A stretch of 64,000 bases of DNA. Origin: Candidatus Hydrothermarchaeum profundi (lineage in GTDB: Archaea; Hydrothermarchaeota; Hydrothermarchaeia; Hydrothermarchaeales; Hydrothermarchaeaceae). How positions within the stretch are numbered: the stretch's first letter is position 1; the number at the start of each line of letters is the position of its first letter. Below the pieces are notes generated by a model. It was given only the letters and a program-made list of their open reading frames with translations. It did not search any database and had not been told where the DNA came from. Below, piece after piece: positions 49,480-59,399 of the stretch. Made by a program: the position numbers and the translations under genes. The stretch spans positions 148,332 to 212,331 of the forward strand of contig MTMF02000009.1 in assembly GCA_002011125.2 (NCBI GenBank), given 5' to 3'.

Positions 49480-51303
49480 ATGGGCAATAATCTTCTCATG
49501 TCTGTAAGAAAGCATCTCTTAGCGTATGTTATTGGGAGCACAGGGTGGGTTATTAACGCCATATATCTAGGTTATGAGTACCTTCGATATGGAACTGAAT
49601 TTTATAAACACCTCGATGAACCCTTGCTAGAGCATATAATGATTATCCTAGCAATCCCTGTGTTCATGCTCGTCGGGCTTTTATTTAAAAAGCAGAAAGT
49701 AGCAGAAGAAGAGCTTAGAGAATCGGAGGAGAAATATAGGAGTCTTGTTGAAAACTCAATCGAAGGAGTGTGTATATCTAAAGGAAATCGTATATTGTTC
49801 GCTAATAAAGCTCTCTTAGATATTTTCGGCTATGAGTCGGTTGAGGAGTTCAGGAAAATACCCTTATTAGATCACTTTACTCCTGAGTTTAGAAACATAA
49901 TAAAGGAAAGATTTGAGGGTAAAAAACGAAAAGAACCTACATTTTACCGGTTTGATTGCAAGGTTTTAAGAAAAGATGGGGAAATCCGTGATGTCGAAAT
50001 ATCTGCTTCCGAAGTTCAGATGAGGGGCGAGAAATATATTCAAAGTACATTTAGGGATATCACAGAACGTAAGAAAGCGGAAGAGAAGATAAAAAGAGAT
50101 TATGAGATACAGCACACTATAACTTCTATCCTTCAGGTTTCATTGGAACCCATATCTCTTAAAGAAATGTTAAACCGTATTCTCGAGCTTATTCTCGCTA
50201 TACCTTGGCTTTCATTTCAATCAAAAGGATGCATCCATTTGGTGGAGGATAAAAAAATTCTAAGTTTGACCGCATATCATAGTTTCTCAAAAGCCCAAAT
50301 AAACACTTGCTCGAAGGTTGACTTCGGCAGATGTCTATGCGGTAGATGTGCTGATACTCGTAGAATAATTTTTTCCGGATGTGTAGATGAAGCGCATGAA
50401 ATCGTATACAAAGACATGCCCCCTCATGGCCACTACTGTGTTCCAATTACCTCTGGCGAAAAACTTCTAGGAGTATTAAATATTTATGTTAAAGAAGGAC
50501 ACCAGAGGTCTCTAGAGGAGGAAGAATTCCTTTCGGCAGTCGCTAATGTTCTTTCTGGTATCATTGAACGTAAACGTTCTGAAGAGCAGCTGAAAGAAGC
50601 CTTCGAAAGGCTTAAAGAACTTGATAAGATGAAGGACGATTTTCTTAGCACGGTCTCCCATGAACTTAGGACTCCTCTAACCTCTATTATTGGTTCCATT
50701 GATATCTTATTGGATGAATGTGAAGGTATTAATCAGAGAAAGTTACTTGAATTAGCTTTAAAGGAAGCAGTACGCCTTAATGATTTAATTGGCGACATCT
50801 TAGATATCACCAAAACTGAAAGTAGACTTCTAAGAATGACTTTGAAGCTTACTTCGCTGGATAAGTTAGTTGAAGAAGCTGTTGAGAGGGTAAAGGTTCA
50901 TGCTCAGAAAAAAAGTATCTCAATAATTAAGCACATTCCTAAAGAGCTTCCGCAGGTAGAAGTAGATAAAGACCAGTTTAAGAGGGCTATTACAAATCTA
51001 TTGGAGAACGCGATTAAATTTAATAAAGAAAACGGTACAGTCGCTATTGAAGCACGCGCTAAAGGAAATTTTGTTGAAATAAGCGTAATCGATACTGGCA
51101 TTGGTATACCTGAAAAGCATTTACCGAAAATTTTTGATAAGTTTTACCGCGTTGAAACTGGGACCGCTAGAAAATATAAAGGAACAGGTCTAGGACTCTA
51201 CATTGTTAAAAAAATCATAGATGCTCATGGGGGGGACATCAGAGTTGAAAGTAAGGTAAATGAAGGAAGTAAGTTCACTATAAGACTCCCAATCAAAACA
51301 TGA
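49480..51303 (+). CDS. membrane histidine kinase with PAS and Cys-rich GAF domains
   Basis: 607 residues. Two N-terminal TM helices (HLLAYVIGSTGWVINAIYL; HIMIILAIPVFMLVGLLF), a PAS domain (about 85-200), a GAF domain (about 215-365) with CSKVDFGRCLCGRCADTRR and a later CV-HYCVP. A coiled coil leads to HisKA DFLSTVSHELRTPLTSI with the phospho-His, and HATPase_c with N box ENAIKFN, DTGIGIPEKH and GTGLGLYIVKK. The five or six Cys in GAF could bind a metal or heme. No response regulator lies beside it. Confidence 0.93.
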   Translation: MGNNLLMSVRKHLLAYVIGSTGWVINAIYLGYEYLRYGTEFYKHLDEPLLEHIMIILAIPVFMLVGLLFKKQKVAEEELRESEEKYRSLVENSIEGVCISKGNRILFANKALLDIFGYESVEEFRKIPLLDHFTPEFRNIIKERFEGKKRKEPTFYRFDCKVLRKDGEIRDVEISASEVQMRGEKYIQSTFRDITERKKAEEKIKRDYEIQHTITSILQVSLEPISLKEMLNRILELILAIPWLSFQSKGCIHLVEDKKILSLTAYHSFSKAQINTCSKVDFGRCLCGRCADTRRIIFSGCVDEAHEIVYKDMPPHGHYCVPITSGEKLLGVLNIYVKEGHQRSLEEEEFLSAVANVLSGIIERKRSEEQLKEAFERLKELDKMKDDFLSTVSHELRTPLTSIIGSIDILLDECEGINQRKLLELALKEAVRLNDLIGDILDITKTESRLLRMTLKLTSLDKLVEEAVERVKVHAQKKSISIIKHIPKELPQVEVDKDQFKRAITNLLENAIKFNKENGTVAIEARAKGNFVEISVIDTGIGIPEKHLPKIFDKFYRVETGTARKYKGTGLGLYIVKKIIDAHGGDIRVESKVNEGSKFTIRLPIKT

Positions 51304-51308
51304 TTAAT

Positions 51309-51863
51309 TTAGTCCTCTGTATTCTTTTTTTCTTCGTAATTTGGAGTGTCTTCTCTATCTAATAGCCTTGCCATTTCCTTCTTTATTTTTTCTATTTCTC
51401 TTGGGAATCCAAAATAATCTGAAAATTTTTTAGTTGTTGTCAACAACTTAGTCCTACCCTTCGGTTCCGCAAGTATAAAATCCTTCATCGCCAGCTCTTT
51501 GATATGGGAATACGCTGAGTATCCCCTAGACTTTACAATTTCCGCTTGAGTGATAGGTTGTTTTAAGGCTATAAGGGACAGCGTCTTTAAAACTTCCTGA
51601 GAAACATCAGGTTTAACGAGATCTATCAATGGAGCAGTAAATATATCCCTTGCTTGCATTATATATCGTTCTTCACCTATTTTTCGGATTTCAATAGAAC
51701 TGCCTCTCTCCTCATATCTCTTTTTCAGCTCTTCTACTATCTCCTTAACTCTATTTTTTTCGAGGCCTGAGATCTCAGAAAGTTTTGTAATTGAGATAGG
51801 ATCAGTAGAAACGAAAAGGGCTGCTTCTATTAGCTGTTCTTCTCTCATTTTATCACGTATCAA
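51309..51863 (-). CDS. scpB: segregation and condensation protein ScpB
   Basis: 184 residues of two winged helices: EEQLIEAALFVSTDPISITKLSEISG and VLKTLSLIALKQPITQAEIVKSRGYSAYSHIKEL. Third subunit of Smc-ScpAB. Overlaps scpA by 11 bases. Confidence 0.92.
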   Translation of the reverse strand: MIRDKMREEQLIEAALFVSTDPISITKLSEISGLEKNRVKEIVEELKKRYEERGSSIEIRKIGEERYIMQARDIFTAPLIDLVKPDVSQEVLKTLSLIALKQPITQAEIVKSRGYSAYSHIKELAMKDFILAEPKGRTKLLTTTKKFSDYFGFPREIEKIKKEMARLLDREDTPNYEEKKNTED

Positions 51864-52530
51864 GAGTTATGAAAATTTCTCCAAAAAGCTCTTTTTGCCA
51901 GATAGTGATTTTCCTTTGAGAATCGAGATAAAGTAGTGCCAGCAGGATCTCTACGATTTCCTTTTTACTACCAACTATATCAGAAAACTTTATTACTTCG
52001 GTAATTTCGGCCAACTTTTTTATCCTTTCAAACACTCTATCTATTTTTTCCTTGATATCACCTTCGTCAACTTGAATAACTAACTTAGGCTTCTGCCTTA
52101 TGTTCCTAGGAAAGTTCTTTCTTATCATCTCCTCACTTAAAGCCCTCTGCAACGCCTCAATTAACTCAAATAAAGTTGTTTTTCTATTTTCTCTCCTTCT
52201 TACAGGAGCCGATAAAGGTAATATCTCCCTTTCTTTTTCAGAGCATTCTAAGCTACTTGGAAATTCAAAATAAACCTCTGCCTCTTTCTCACTTTCCTCT
52301 TCAGGAATTATTCTCTCAGACTTCATTCTCAAAAGGATTGCCGCTGCCAAAAGGGTTTTTCCAGATAGAGCAAGATTCACCCTTGCCATGCTTCTAACTT
52401 TTTCCAAGAATCTCATTGCGATATCAGCTATATCGATGTTCCATGGATCCAGCTCATCAGCTATCACCATGTCAATAAGCAGGTCAACCGGATGAATCTC
52501 AATCTGCAACTTCTTCCAACTCCACTCCAA
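51853..52530 (-). CDS. scpA: segregation and condensation protein ScpA (kleisin)
   Basis: 225 residues. N-terminal IHPVDLLIDMVIADELDPWNIDIADIAMRFLEKVR is the kleisin start that binds the Smc neck; the C-terminal winged helix binds the Smc head. Overlaps smc by 32 bases and scpB by 11, so the three are cotranslated. Confidence 0.92.
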   Translation of the reverse strand: MEWSWKKLQIEIHPVDLLIDMVIADELDPWNIDIADIAMRFLEKVRSMARVNLALSGKTLLAAAILLRMKSERIIPEEESEKEAEVYFEFPSSLECSEKEREILPLSAPVRRRENRKTTLFELIEALQRALSEEMIRKNFPRNIRQKPKLVIQVDEGDIKEKIDRVFERIKKLAEITEVIKFSDIVGSKKEIVEILLALLYLDSQRKITIWQKELFGEIFITLDT

Positions 52531-55500
52531 CTATTTTTGATACTCCCTCTTCAATACTAACACCAAAGAGCTGAGACGCGGAAGTCATTAAGTGCTCCCT
52601 AAGTGAAACGACTATGAACTGCGCTTCCTTTGATGAATTTTTAATAAGCTCAGAGACTTTTCGTATATTATCATCGTCTAAGAACATATCTATCTCATCT
52701 AAAATATAAAATGGTGCGGGCTGATACCTCTGGATTGCAAATATAAATGATAGTGCAGTGATGGTCTTCTCTCCACCAGACATCAGCTCGATATACTGCG
52801 GATTTTTCCCCACCGGCTTAGCCTTTATCATCAGGCCTCCCTCTAGTGGATTATCCTCATCAAGCAAGAGATCGGCTGAGCCGCCATCAGATAACTGAGA
52901 GAATATTCTTCTAAAGTTCATAGCGATATTCTCAAAGGTCTCCATAAAAATATCCTTTTTCCTCTGATCTATTTCTTCCATCAACTTTTTTATGGCCTCT
53001 ATTTCTTCCTCCAACTTTTCTACTCTCGAGTATATTTTATCATATTTTTCTTTAACGACCTCGTAGTCCTCTACTGCCCGCATGTTGATAGGTTCTAGGG
53101 AGGTTAACTCATATTCCATTTTCACAACTTCTTTCTCAAGCTCCACAGTATCTATCGGGGCAAGCAATTCTATATCCAAATCCTCATAGTCTTTAAGTCC
53201 TTCATTTATTCCGTCGAGTCTTGTGAGTACACGTGCCTCCTCAATTCTAGCGAGTTCAGACTTTCTTTCAATGCCTGATCGCTCTTCTTTTAAAGCTCTA
53301 ACCTTTTCTTCTATTTTCTTTAATCCAGTAACCAGCTGGTTTCGTCTCTCTTTTAAACCTTTTATTCTGTTTATCACCTTGCTTTCTTCTTTCTTAAGTT
53401 CTCTAAGAGAATTATTCAGTTCTCCTAGCCTGCCCTGAACATCCCCAAGTAGAGATTCTTTTTCTAATCTCTCGGCCTCATTTATTTGCAACTCCTCTTC
53501 TAACCGCACTATCCTCTGTCCCAATATTTCATCGATCTTAGACTTATTTAACCTGATTTGGCCCCTCTTTTCCTCCCTTGTTCTCTCCAAGCTTTGAACC
53601 TTTGCCTCTAATTTTCTGATTTCTTTTATTACTATCTCGGCTGAAGAATCTTTTAGTTCTCTTTCAATAGATTTCTTCTGTTCTTCAAGATTAACAATAG
53701 ATGCTCCTAGTCTCCTTATTTCATCTTCCTCTTCCTTTAATTTTAAAGAGAATTCTTTTAAAGTTCGCATGAGTTCATTTGCTTCAGCTTCATGAGCAGT
53801 TAGAAAGTTTAAGATATCCTTCTTCTCCTCTTCAACACTCTTTACCTTCTCTGAAAGATTCTCTAGATCTCTTCTTCCATTATCCAATGATAAAGTTAGA
53901 TCTTCAATTTCTTTTCTTATCTCTCCCTCTCTCAATGTGAGTTCTCTCTTCTTATCCCCCAGTTTCTTTATTTCATCTTGAAGTTTTTCTACTTCTCTTT
54001 TAGTAGTATCAACTTCCTCAAAGCTTATGCCGGTTGGCTTATAGAATCCGCCACTCATAACGCCTGAAGGTTCAATCAAGTCGCCATCTAGGGTTACCAT
54101 TCTAACTTCCCCTAGCCCCTCCTTCCTCGCGAATTTTACATCTTTAACCACTACGGTATTCCTGAATATATATGCGAAAGCCTCTCGATATTTCTCATCA
54201 AACTCTACTAAATCTACTGCAAAGCCATAAGACTTTTTAGCTACTTCTAATTCTTTCCTGTTTGGCTTTTTCACTCTTATCTTGTTAAGAGGTAGAAAAG
54301 TTGCTCTTCCAATCTGGTTTTGTTTTAAATAATTTATACATTTCTCTGCTGTTTCATCGTCGTCTACAACTATAAACGTTAATCCTCCGCCAGCCGCAAC
54401 TTCTAGTGCCTTTGAATAACTTTGATTCACCCTACCTAATTCTGAGATAGTCCCATAAACCCCCTTTATTTTGCCTTCGTCCCTTAGTCTAAGGATAGCG
54501 TCAATTGCTTTATTAAATGAGAGCCTCTTTTGAGATATTTTCTCTAAGGCTTGATATCTTGCATTTAATTTTGCAAACTCATCCAGCTTCAATTGCAATA
54601 GGGCATTTAGTTTCTCTATCTCACTTTTTAGTTCTACGTCCTTCTCAACGAGCATTAGCTTTTTAGAATAATTCTGTTTAATTTCTAATTCTAATTGCTC
54701 GATTTTTTTCTTAGTATTCGACAAAAATTTATCTAATTCTAGGAGTTTTTTCTTTTTAAGATGTAATTGATCCTGTAAATCTCTTAAAATTCTATCTTTT
54801 TCAGCTTTGCGCTCAGTTAAAATAGCATAATTTTTTTCTAACTCCAAAAGCTTAGCACGTTCCTCATCTAATTTTATTCTCACTTCTTCAAGTCTTTTCC
54901 TTCGCCTCTCAGATTCTTCATCTTCAGGCGATATTCGCTTATATTGGTCTTCAATCCGGCTTCTAAGTTTTTTTATCTCCCGGCTTATCTGATTATCTTC
55001 AACTATCAGCGCCTCATTTTCCTTTTCAAAGCTAGAAACCTGCTGCTTAGCAGCTTGAATATCGCTGAGTATCCTCTCCTTTTCAGTTATTAGTTTTTTA
55101 ATATCACTTTCTAGAGAATAAGCTTTATCTTGTAAATATTTTATTTCATTTTTGAGCTTTTCTAGATTTTTAAATACTGAAAATTGCTCGGTTTCTTCTT
55201 TAATTATTATCTCTTTATTTATATTCTCTAATTCCCTCTTCTTTATATCTAATTTTATAGTGAGGGTTTCTATGAATTTTTTAAGTTTTTGTGCTCTCTT
55301 TCCTAATGCTTTTAGTTCTTTTTGTAATCTGTCTCTCTCCTCCTCGGCCTCTAATTTGCGAGAATAAAGTACTGTCCCTTTTGCTAGACGTATTTCCCTC
55401 TTTAAGTATTCATGACGTAAAGCGTCTTCTTTTTCCTTCTCCAACCTCTGGAGTTGTTCTTTAACTTCGTTTAACACAGCTCGAGTCTTCGAAAGGTTAT

Positions 55501-56056
55501 TAGAGGTTTTCTCCAACTCTCGTAAGGCTTTTGACTTCTTTACATCATACTCGGCTATACCTGCTATCTCGTCAATAATCGCCCTCCTCTCAAGGGGACT
55601 CATCTCAATAATCCGCGTAATATCTCCTTGAAGAATTATGTTATGCCCATCCGGTTGTATCTTTGCTGCAGAGAGGATTTCAAGTATCTCCGACCTAGTG
55701 GTTCTTTTTCCATTTAGCTTATATATGCTATTTCCGGATGCATCCACAGATCTGTATATTTTTATTTCTTTCGGCTGAGAGGGTATTTCCATACCTGAAT
55801 TATCCAGATATAGTGTAACTTCCGCCTTATCTGCAGGTTTACCTTTCTTCCCTCCATTAAAAATAAGGTCTGAAAATCTCTCGGCTCTAAGACTCTTAGC
55901 TGAACTTCTTCCTAATACGAAACATATCGCATCAATAATATTGGACTTCCCGGAACCATTCGGTCCAACTATCGCAGTAAAACCGTCAGGAATAGGGATT
56001 GAGATTCTTTTAAAGGATTTAAAATTTCTCAAGCTTAATCTTGATATCTTAATCAT
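52499..56056 (-). CDS. smc: chromosome segregation ATPase Smc
   Basis: 1,185 residues. Walker A AIVGPNGSGKSNIIDAI (about 28-44), long coiled coils, hinge domain (about 510-665, GVYGTISELGRV, AAGGGLTFIVVDDDETA), C-terminal signature ELMSGGEKTITALSFIFA and Walker B PAPFYILDEIDMFLDDDN. Full length. Compacts and separates chromosomes with ScpA and ScpB. Confidence 0.98.
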   Translation of the reverse strand: MIKISRLSLRNFKSFKRISIPIPDGFTAIVGPNGSGKSNIIDAICFVLGRSSAKSLRAERFSDLIFNGGKKGKPADKAEVTLYLDNSGMEIPSQPKEIKIYRSVDASGNSIYKLNGKRTTRSEILEILSAAKIQPDGHNIILQGDITRIIEMSPLERRAIIDEIAGIAEYDVKKSKALRELEKTSNNLSKTRAVLNEVKEQLQRLEKEKEDALRHEYLKREIRLAKGTVLYSRKLEAEEERDRLQKELKALGKRAQKLKKFIETLTIKLDIKKRELENINKEIIIKEETEQFSVFKNLEKLKNEIKYLQDKAYSLESDIKKLITEKERILSDIQAAKQQVSSFEKENEALIVEDNQISREIKKLRSRIEDQYKRISPEDEESERRRKRLEEVRIKLDEERAKLLELEKNYAILTERKAEKDRILRDLQDQLHLKKKKLLELDKFLSNTKKKIEQLELEIKQNYSKKLMLVEKDVELKSEIEKLNALLQLKLDEFAKLNARYQALEKISQKRLSFNKAIDAILRLRDEGKIKGVYGTISELGRVNQSYSKALEVAAGGGLTFIVVDDDETAEKCINYLKQNQIGRATFLPLNKIRVKKPNRKELEVAKKSYGFAVDLVEFDEKYREAFAYIFRNTVVVKDVKFARKEGLGEVRMVTLDGDLIEPSGVMSGGFYKPTGISFEEVDTTKREVEKLQDEIKKLGDKKRELTLREGEIRKEIEDLTLSLDNGRRDLENLSEKVKSVEEEKKDILNFLTAHEAEANELMRTLKEFSLKLKEEEDEIRRLGASIVNLEEQKKSIERELKDSSAEIVIKEIRKLEAKVQSLERTREEKRGQIRLNKSKIDEILGQRIVRLEEELQINEAERLEKESLLGDVQGRLGELNNSLRELKKEESKVINRIKGLKERRNQLVTGLKKIEEKVRALKEERSGIERKSELARIEEARVLTRLDGINEGLKDYEDLDIELLAPIDTVELEKEVVKMEYELTSLEPINMRAVEDYEVVKEKYDKIYSRVEKLEEEIEAIKKLMEEIDQRKKDIFMETFENIAMNFRRIFSQLSDGGSADLLLDEDNPLEGGLMIKAKPVGKNPQYIELMSGGEKTITALSFIFAIQRYQPAPFYILDEIDMFLDDDNIRKVSELIKNSSKEAQFIVVSLREHLMTSASQLFGVSIEEGVSKIVGVELEEVAD

Positions 56057-56231
56057 TAGATTCCCCTTTTCTTATAATTATAATCTGCCTAGAAGGGTCA
56101 ACCTCGATTTCTATTATATCATCCTTCTTGAAAGGATATTGGGAATCCCTTACAATAGCTGATGGAATTGTCACATACTGAGTATATGATTTTACACTTT
56201 GAATTATACGGCTTTTTTCTTTTAAAACCAT
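56049..56231 (-). CDS. AbrB/SpoVT-like small protein
   Basis: 60 residues: SRIIQSVKSYTQYVTIPSAIVRDSQYPFKKDDIIEIEVDPSRQIIIIRK. AbrB-type swapped hairpin. Its 3' end overlaps smc by eight bases, so it is the first gene of the smc operon. May regulate that operon or act as a DNA-binding partner; both are inferences. Confidence 0.75.
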   Translation of the reverse strand: MVLKEKSRIIQSVKSYTQYVTIPSAIVRDSQYPFKKDDIIEIEVDPSRQIIIIRKGESND

Positions 56232-56290
56232 GTTTTTTCAATGTGAAAGTCACATATATATACCTTTCTAGCTCTGAGGATTATTTATAT

Positions 56291-57313
56291 TCAGCGTTTT
56301 ATCAACAAAAGTAAGTAATACAGTTTTTCGCCGCTATGCCCTTTAAGTAGTTCGATATTAAAGCCCAGCTTCTCCGCATTCTTTTTAAATTCCCGCAGGT
56401 TTATCATTTTTATCTCCAATTCCTCAACCCAAGTATACGAAAATTTAACAGGAAATTTCTCTAACAGTTCATTATAGAGTGTGACTAATGCTTTTCCTCC
56501 CCTTGCTAGCACCCTCGAAATCTCTCTCAAAACTTCTCTAAAATTAGTGGAAATATGATTAAATCCAAAAAAGCATGTTACATATTCGACGGAGCCATCG
56601 TAGATTTCGAATTCTTTACGATGTGATAGATCATAGCATCTATTCATACTTCCGGCATTACCCTGTAGAAAGGTTATCTTACCTATGTCAGCACCCTGAG
56701 ACTCCCAAAATAACTGAGCAAAATCTTTGTATATCTGAAATTCCGCCCTATTTTCCCTGAGGAATTCTTTGGCTTCTGGCCAATCTGGAAAAAGCTCAAT
56801 ATTAGTTCCCTCTATCCAGACCTTACCATCTCTATCGAAAAAAATTTTCTTAGTATACGAGTTATCTAATGCAAGCACTCTACCTCTCTTTGAAAATAGT
56901 GGAGGGATCCAGCCGAAACCAGATGCAATATCTAAAATCTCTGCAGAATCTATATAATTAACAAATTCCTTTGCATATTTATAGTTTACATCGGGCTCAA
57001 CTGCTATCTCCTCCCCAAAGAGAGACAATGAAACATCATTTCTAAAAGATTCTATCGAGGCATCGCCGGTTTTAATCCTTTTTAATTCTTCAAAAGATGA
57101 CACAGGTATTGCATATCCTTCCTCCCAATATTCCATAATTCTCCTGAAATACCTCTTATCTTCTTCTAATATTTCATCTAAAGGTGCAATAGAAACCGCT
57201 AATAACAGATCCTCTAAGATAGCGTCTTTGTCTTCCAGATAAGACTTTAGGACACGTAGAGATTTCTCATTTAACAAAATAAACTCATCATGAAGTCCAA
57301 AAATCATAATCAC
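56291..57313 (-). CDS. SAM-dependent methyltransferase (class I)
   Basis: 340 residues. Methyltransferase motif I YIDSAEILDIASGFGWIPPLF (about 145-165), motif II VLALDNSYT, and a later ISRVLARGGKALVTLYNELL. Substrate unknown. The N-terminal 130 residues are extra to the catalytic core. Overlaps sppA by four bases. Confidence 0.75.
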   Translation of the reverse strand: MIMIFGLHDEFILLNEKSLRVLKSYLEDKDAILEDLLLAVSIAPLDEILEEDKRYFRRIMEYWEEGYAIPVSSFEELKRIKTGDASIESFRNDVSLSLFGEEIAVEPDVNYKYAKEFVNYIDSAEILDIASGFGWIPPLFSKRGRVLALDNSYTKKIFFDRDGKVWIEGTNIELFPDWPEAKEFLRENRAEFQIYKDFAQLFWESQGADIGKITFLQGNAGSMNRCYDLSHRKEFEIYDGSVEYVTCFFGFNHISTNFREVLREISRVLARGGKALVTLYNELLEKFPVKFSYTWVEELEIKMINLREFKKNAEKLGFNIELLKGHSGEKLYYLLLLIKR

Positions 57314-58209
57314 GGCTCAGCCATTAAATGAGTGTACCCCTCAACTAATCCCTTAGCAAATCCATAACCTATATTCATAAATGCACTTCCGATAAACTCC
57401 TCCAATATGCCGCTCTTCCTATACGTGACTACTTTTGGTTCTCCTTTTATCCCCCCCATACGAGAAGCTATCTCTATGGCTTTTTCTCTATCCCCAATTT
57501 CATCTACGAGACCTAACTCGGCTGCTTTAACTCCGGAATAAACTTTTCCCTCAGCTATAGATCTAGCATATTCTATAGAAAAATTTCTGTTACTAGCAAT
57601 CTTCCATAGGAACTGATCATATATTTCAGAAACAACTTCCTCCATCATTTCTATTTCCTCATCTCTCATAGGCCTATATCCAGTTGAAAAATCCTTAAAT
57701 TCTCCTCCTTTTATAATCGTGAAATTAACCCCGATCTTGTCTAGTAGCTCAGAAAACTGGGGAAACACCGATATAACCCCAATACTACCAGTGATACTCG
57801 CTTTGTCAGCTACAATATAATCTGCAGAAGATGCTACATAATACGCTCCAGAAGTAGCCACCTCACTAAGCCACGCCACTGTAGGTTTTGATGTTCTTTC
57901 AAGCGCAGTAGCTATTTCTTCAGATGCAACTACAGAACCTCCTGGAGAGTTTATATCTATAACAATAGCTTTCACTGAGTCATCATTCTCTGCCTTTTTA
58001 AGTTGCTCCTTAAATTTAGCGGGGGTTACCCTAGACTCCGCAAAAAAACCCGTATCCTGAGAATAAGAGATAGTTCCATAGAGAGGTATTACAGCCACCT
58101 TTTCTCCAAAGGCAACTCCCTCATGCTTTGAAAGTAGGTAGGCTCCTATAACCGATATACTAAATGTAAGAAATATAAGGACTAAGATGAATATTAAAAC
58201 CCTTCTCAT
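57310..58209 (-). CDS. sppA: signal peptide peptidase SppA, archaeal type
   Basis: 299 residues. One N-terminal TM helix, then the S49 domain: VIDINSPGGSVVASEEI, Ser in EVATSGAYYVAS, ASITGSIGVISVFPQF, and Lys in GGEFKDFSTGYRPM, the Ser/Lys dyad. Single-domain short form. Degrades cleaved signal peptides and membrane fragments. Confidence 0.93.
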   Translation of the reverse strand: MRRVLIFILVLIFLTFSISVIGAYLLSKHEGVAFGEKVAVIPLYGTISYSQDTGFFAESRVTPAKFKEQLKKAENDDSVKAIVIDINSPGGSVVASEEIATALERTSKPTVAWLSEVATSGAYYVASSADYIVADKASITGSIGVISVFPQFSELLDKIGVNFTIIKGGEFKDFSTGYRPMRDEEIEMMEEVVSEIYDQFLWKIASNRNFSIEYARSIAEGKVYSGVKAAELGLVDEIGDREKAIEIASRMGGIKGEPKVVTYRKSGILEEFIGSAFMNIGYGFAKGLVEGYTHLMAEP

Positions 58210-58264
58210 ATCTCAAAAAATATAAATACAAATACATTTAAGTCTTTCTCACGGAGGTCGAAAC

Positions 58265-58486
58265 TTGGGAAGAGTAAGACAGACATTCATAAAAAGAACT
58301 GCGCTCGAGATAATCGAGAGACATCGCGATATTTTATCGCTAGACTTTAAAGAAAATCGAGAAGCAATTGAAAAAGTATTAAACATCGAAAGCAAAATAA
58401 TAAAAAATAAGATAGCGGGCTATGTTACTCACCTATTAAAGGCTAAAAAAGCACTCGGACAAGAAAAAAGCCCAATTATTTCATGA
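58265..58486 (+). CDS. rps17e: ribosomal protein S17e
   Basis: 73 residues, archaeal length: MGRVRQTFIKRTALEIIERHRDILSLDFKENREAIEKVLNIESKIIKNKIAGYVTHLL. Starts with TTG behind CGGAGGTCG. Heads a unit with dapA and dapB. Confidence 0.96.
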   Translation: MGRVRQTFIKRTALEIIERHRDILSLDFKENREAIEKVLNIESKIIKNKIAGYVTHLLKAKKALGQEKSPIIS

Positions 58487-58511
58487 AAATCTTAAGAATG
58501 GGGAGATTAAA

Positions 58512-59399
58512 ATGGGCAAGTTTGAAGGTTGCTTTACTGCAATAGTAACCCCATTCAAGGGGACAGGGATAAGAACACCGATAGATTGGGAGGGTTTCAA
58601 GAAACTATTGGAGTTTCAAAAGGAAAATGGAGTAGATGGCATAGTTGCGACTGGTACAACAGGAGAATCTCCAACATTATCCCATGAAGAACATAATGCG
58701 GTTATAGAAACGGCCGTAGAGAATTTTAAGGGAATCGTAATCGCAGGAACTGGATCAAATAGCACCTGGGAAGCTATAGAGATGACAAAGCATGCAGCAG
58801 ATGTGGGAGCTACCGCATCCTTACAGGTAGTTCCATACTACAATAAACCTAGTCAAGAGGGACTTTTCAAACATTTTGGAGCTATAGCAGAGGAAGTAGA
58901 TATCCCCCATATACTCTATAATGTCCCAGGAAGGACAAGTAAAGAAATAACTCCTGAAACTATGGCACGTCTTGCTGAAGAATATTCCAATATTATTGGG
59001 GTAAAAGAAGCATCTGGAAAAGAGGAAGTATGGAAAGGTATTCGTAAGCTGTGTGATGATGATTTCGTAATATTATCAGGCAATGATGGAGACACCCTGA
59101 AGCTCATGCGAGATTACAGTGCTACAGGAGTCGTATCCGTTGCTTCAAATGTAATACCAAAAAGAATGTCAGATTTCGTTAAAATGGGGTTAGAAAAAGA
59201 ATTCTCTTCTATGGAAAAAGAAAACGAGGTATTAAAAGAATTCTTCTCTGTGCTATTTATAGATTCTAATCCTATTCCCGTAAAGGAGGCTATGAACATC
59301 CTCGGCCTACCGGCAGGGGGATATAGACTTCCATTATGCAAGACTACTACTGAGAATAAGAACAAGATAAACTCGGTTTTACAAAAGGTAATTCAATGA
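58512..59399 (+). CDS. dapA: 4-hydroxy-tetrahydrodipicolinate synthase
   Basis: 295 residues: GVDGIVATGTTGESPTLSHEEH, YNVPGRTSKEITPETMARLAE (Tyr), GVKEASGKEEVW with the Schiff-base Lys, LSGNDGDTLKLM. First step of lysine synthesis from aspartate semialdehyde and pyruvate. ATGA overlap with dapB. Confidence 0.97.
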   Translation: MGKFEGCFTAIVTPFKGTGIRTPIDWEGFKKLLEFQKENGVDGIVATGTTGESPTLSHEEHNAVIETAVENFKGIVIAGTGSNSTWEAIEMTKHAADVGATASLQVVPYYNKPSQEGLFKHFGAIAEEVDIPHILYNVPGRTSKEITPETMARLAEEYSNIIGVKEASGKEEVWKGIRKLCDDDFVILSGNDGDTLKLMRDYSATGVVSVASNVIPKRMSDFVKMGLEKEFSSMEKENEVLKEFFSVLFIDSNPIPVKEAMNILGLPAGGYRLPLCKTTTENKNKINSVLQKVIQ

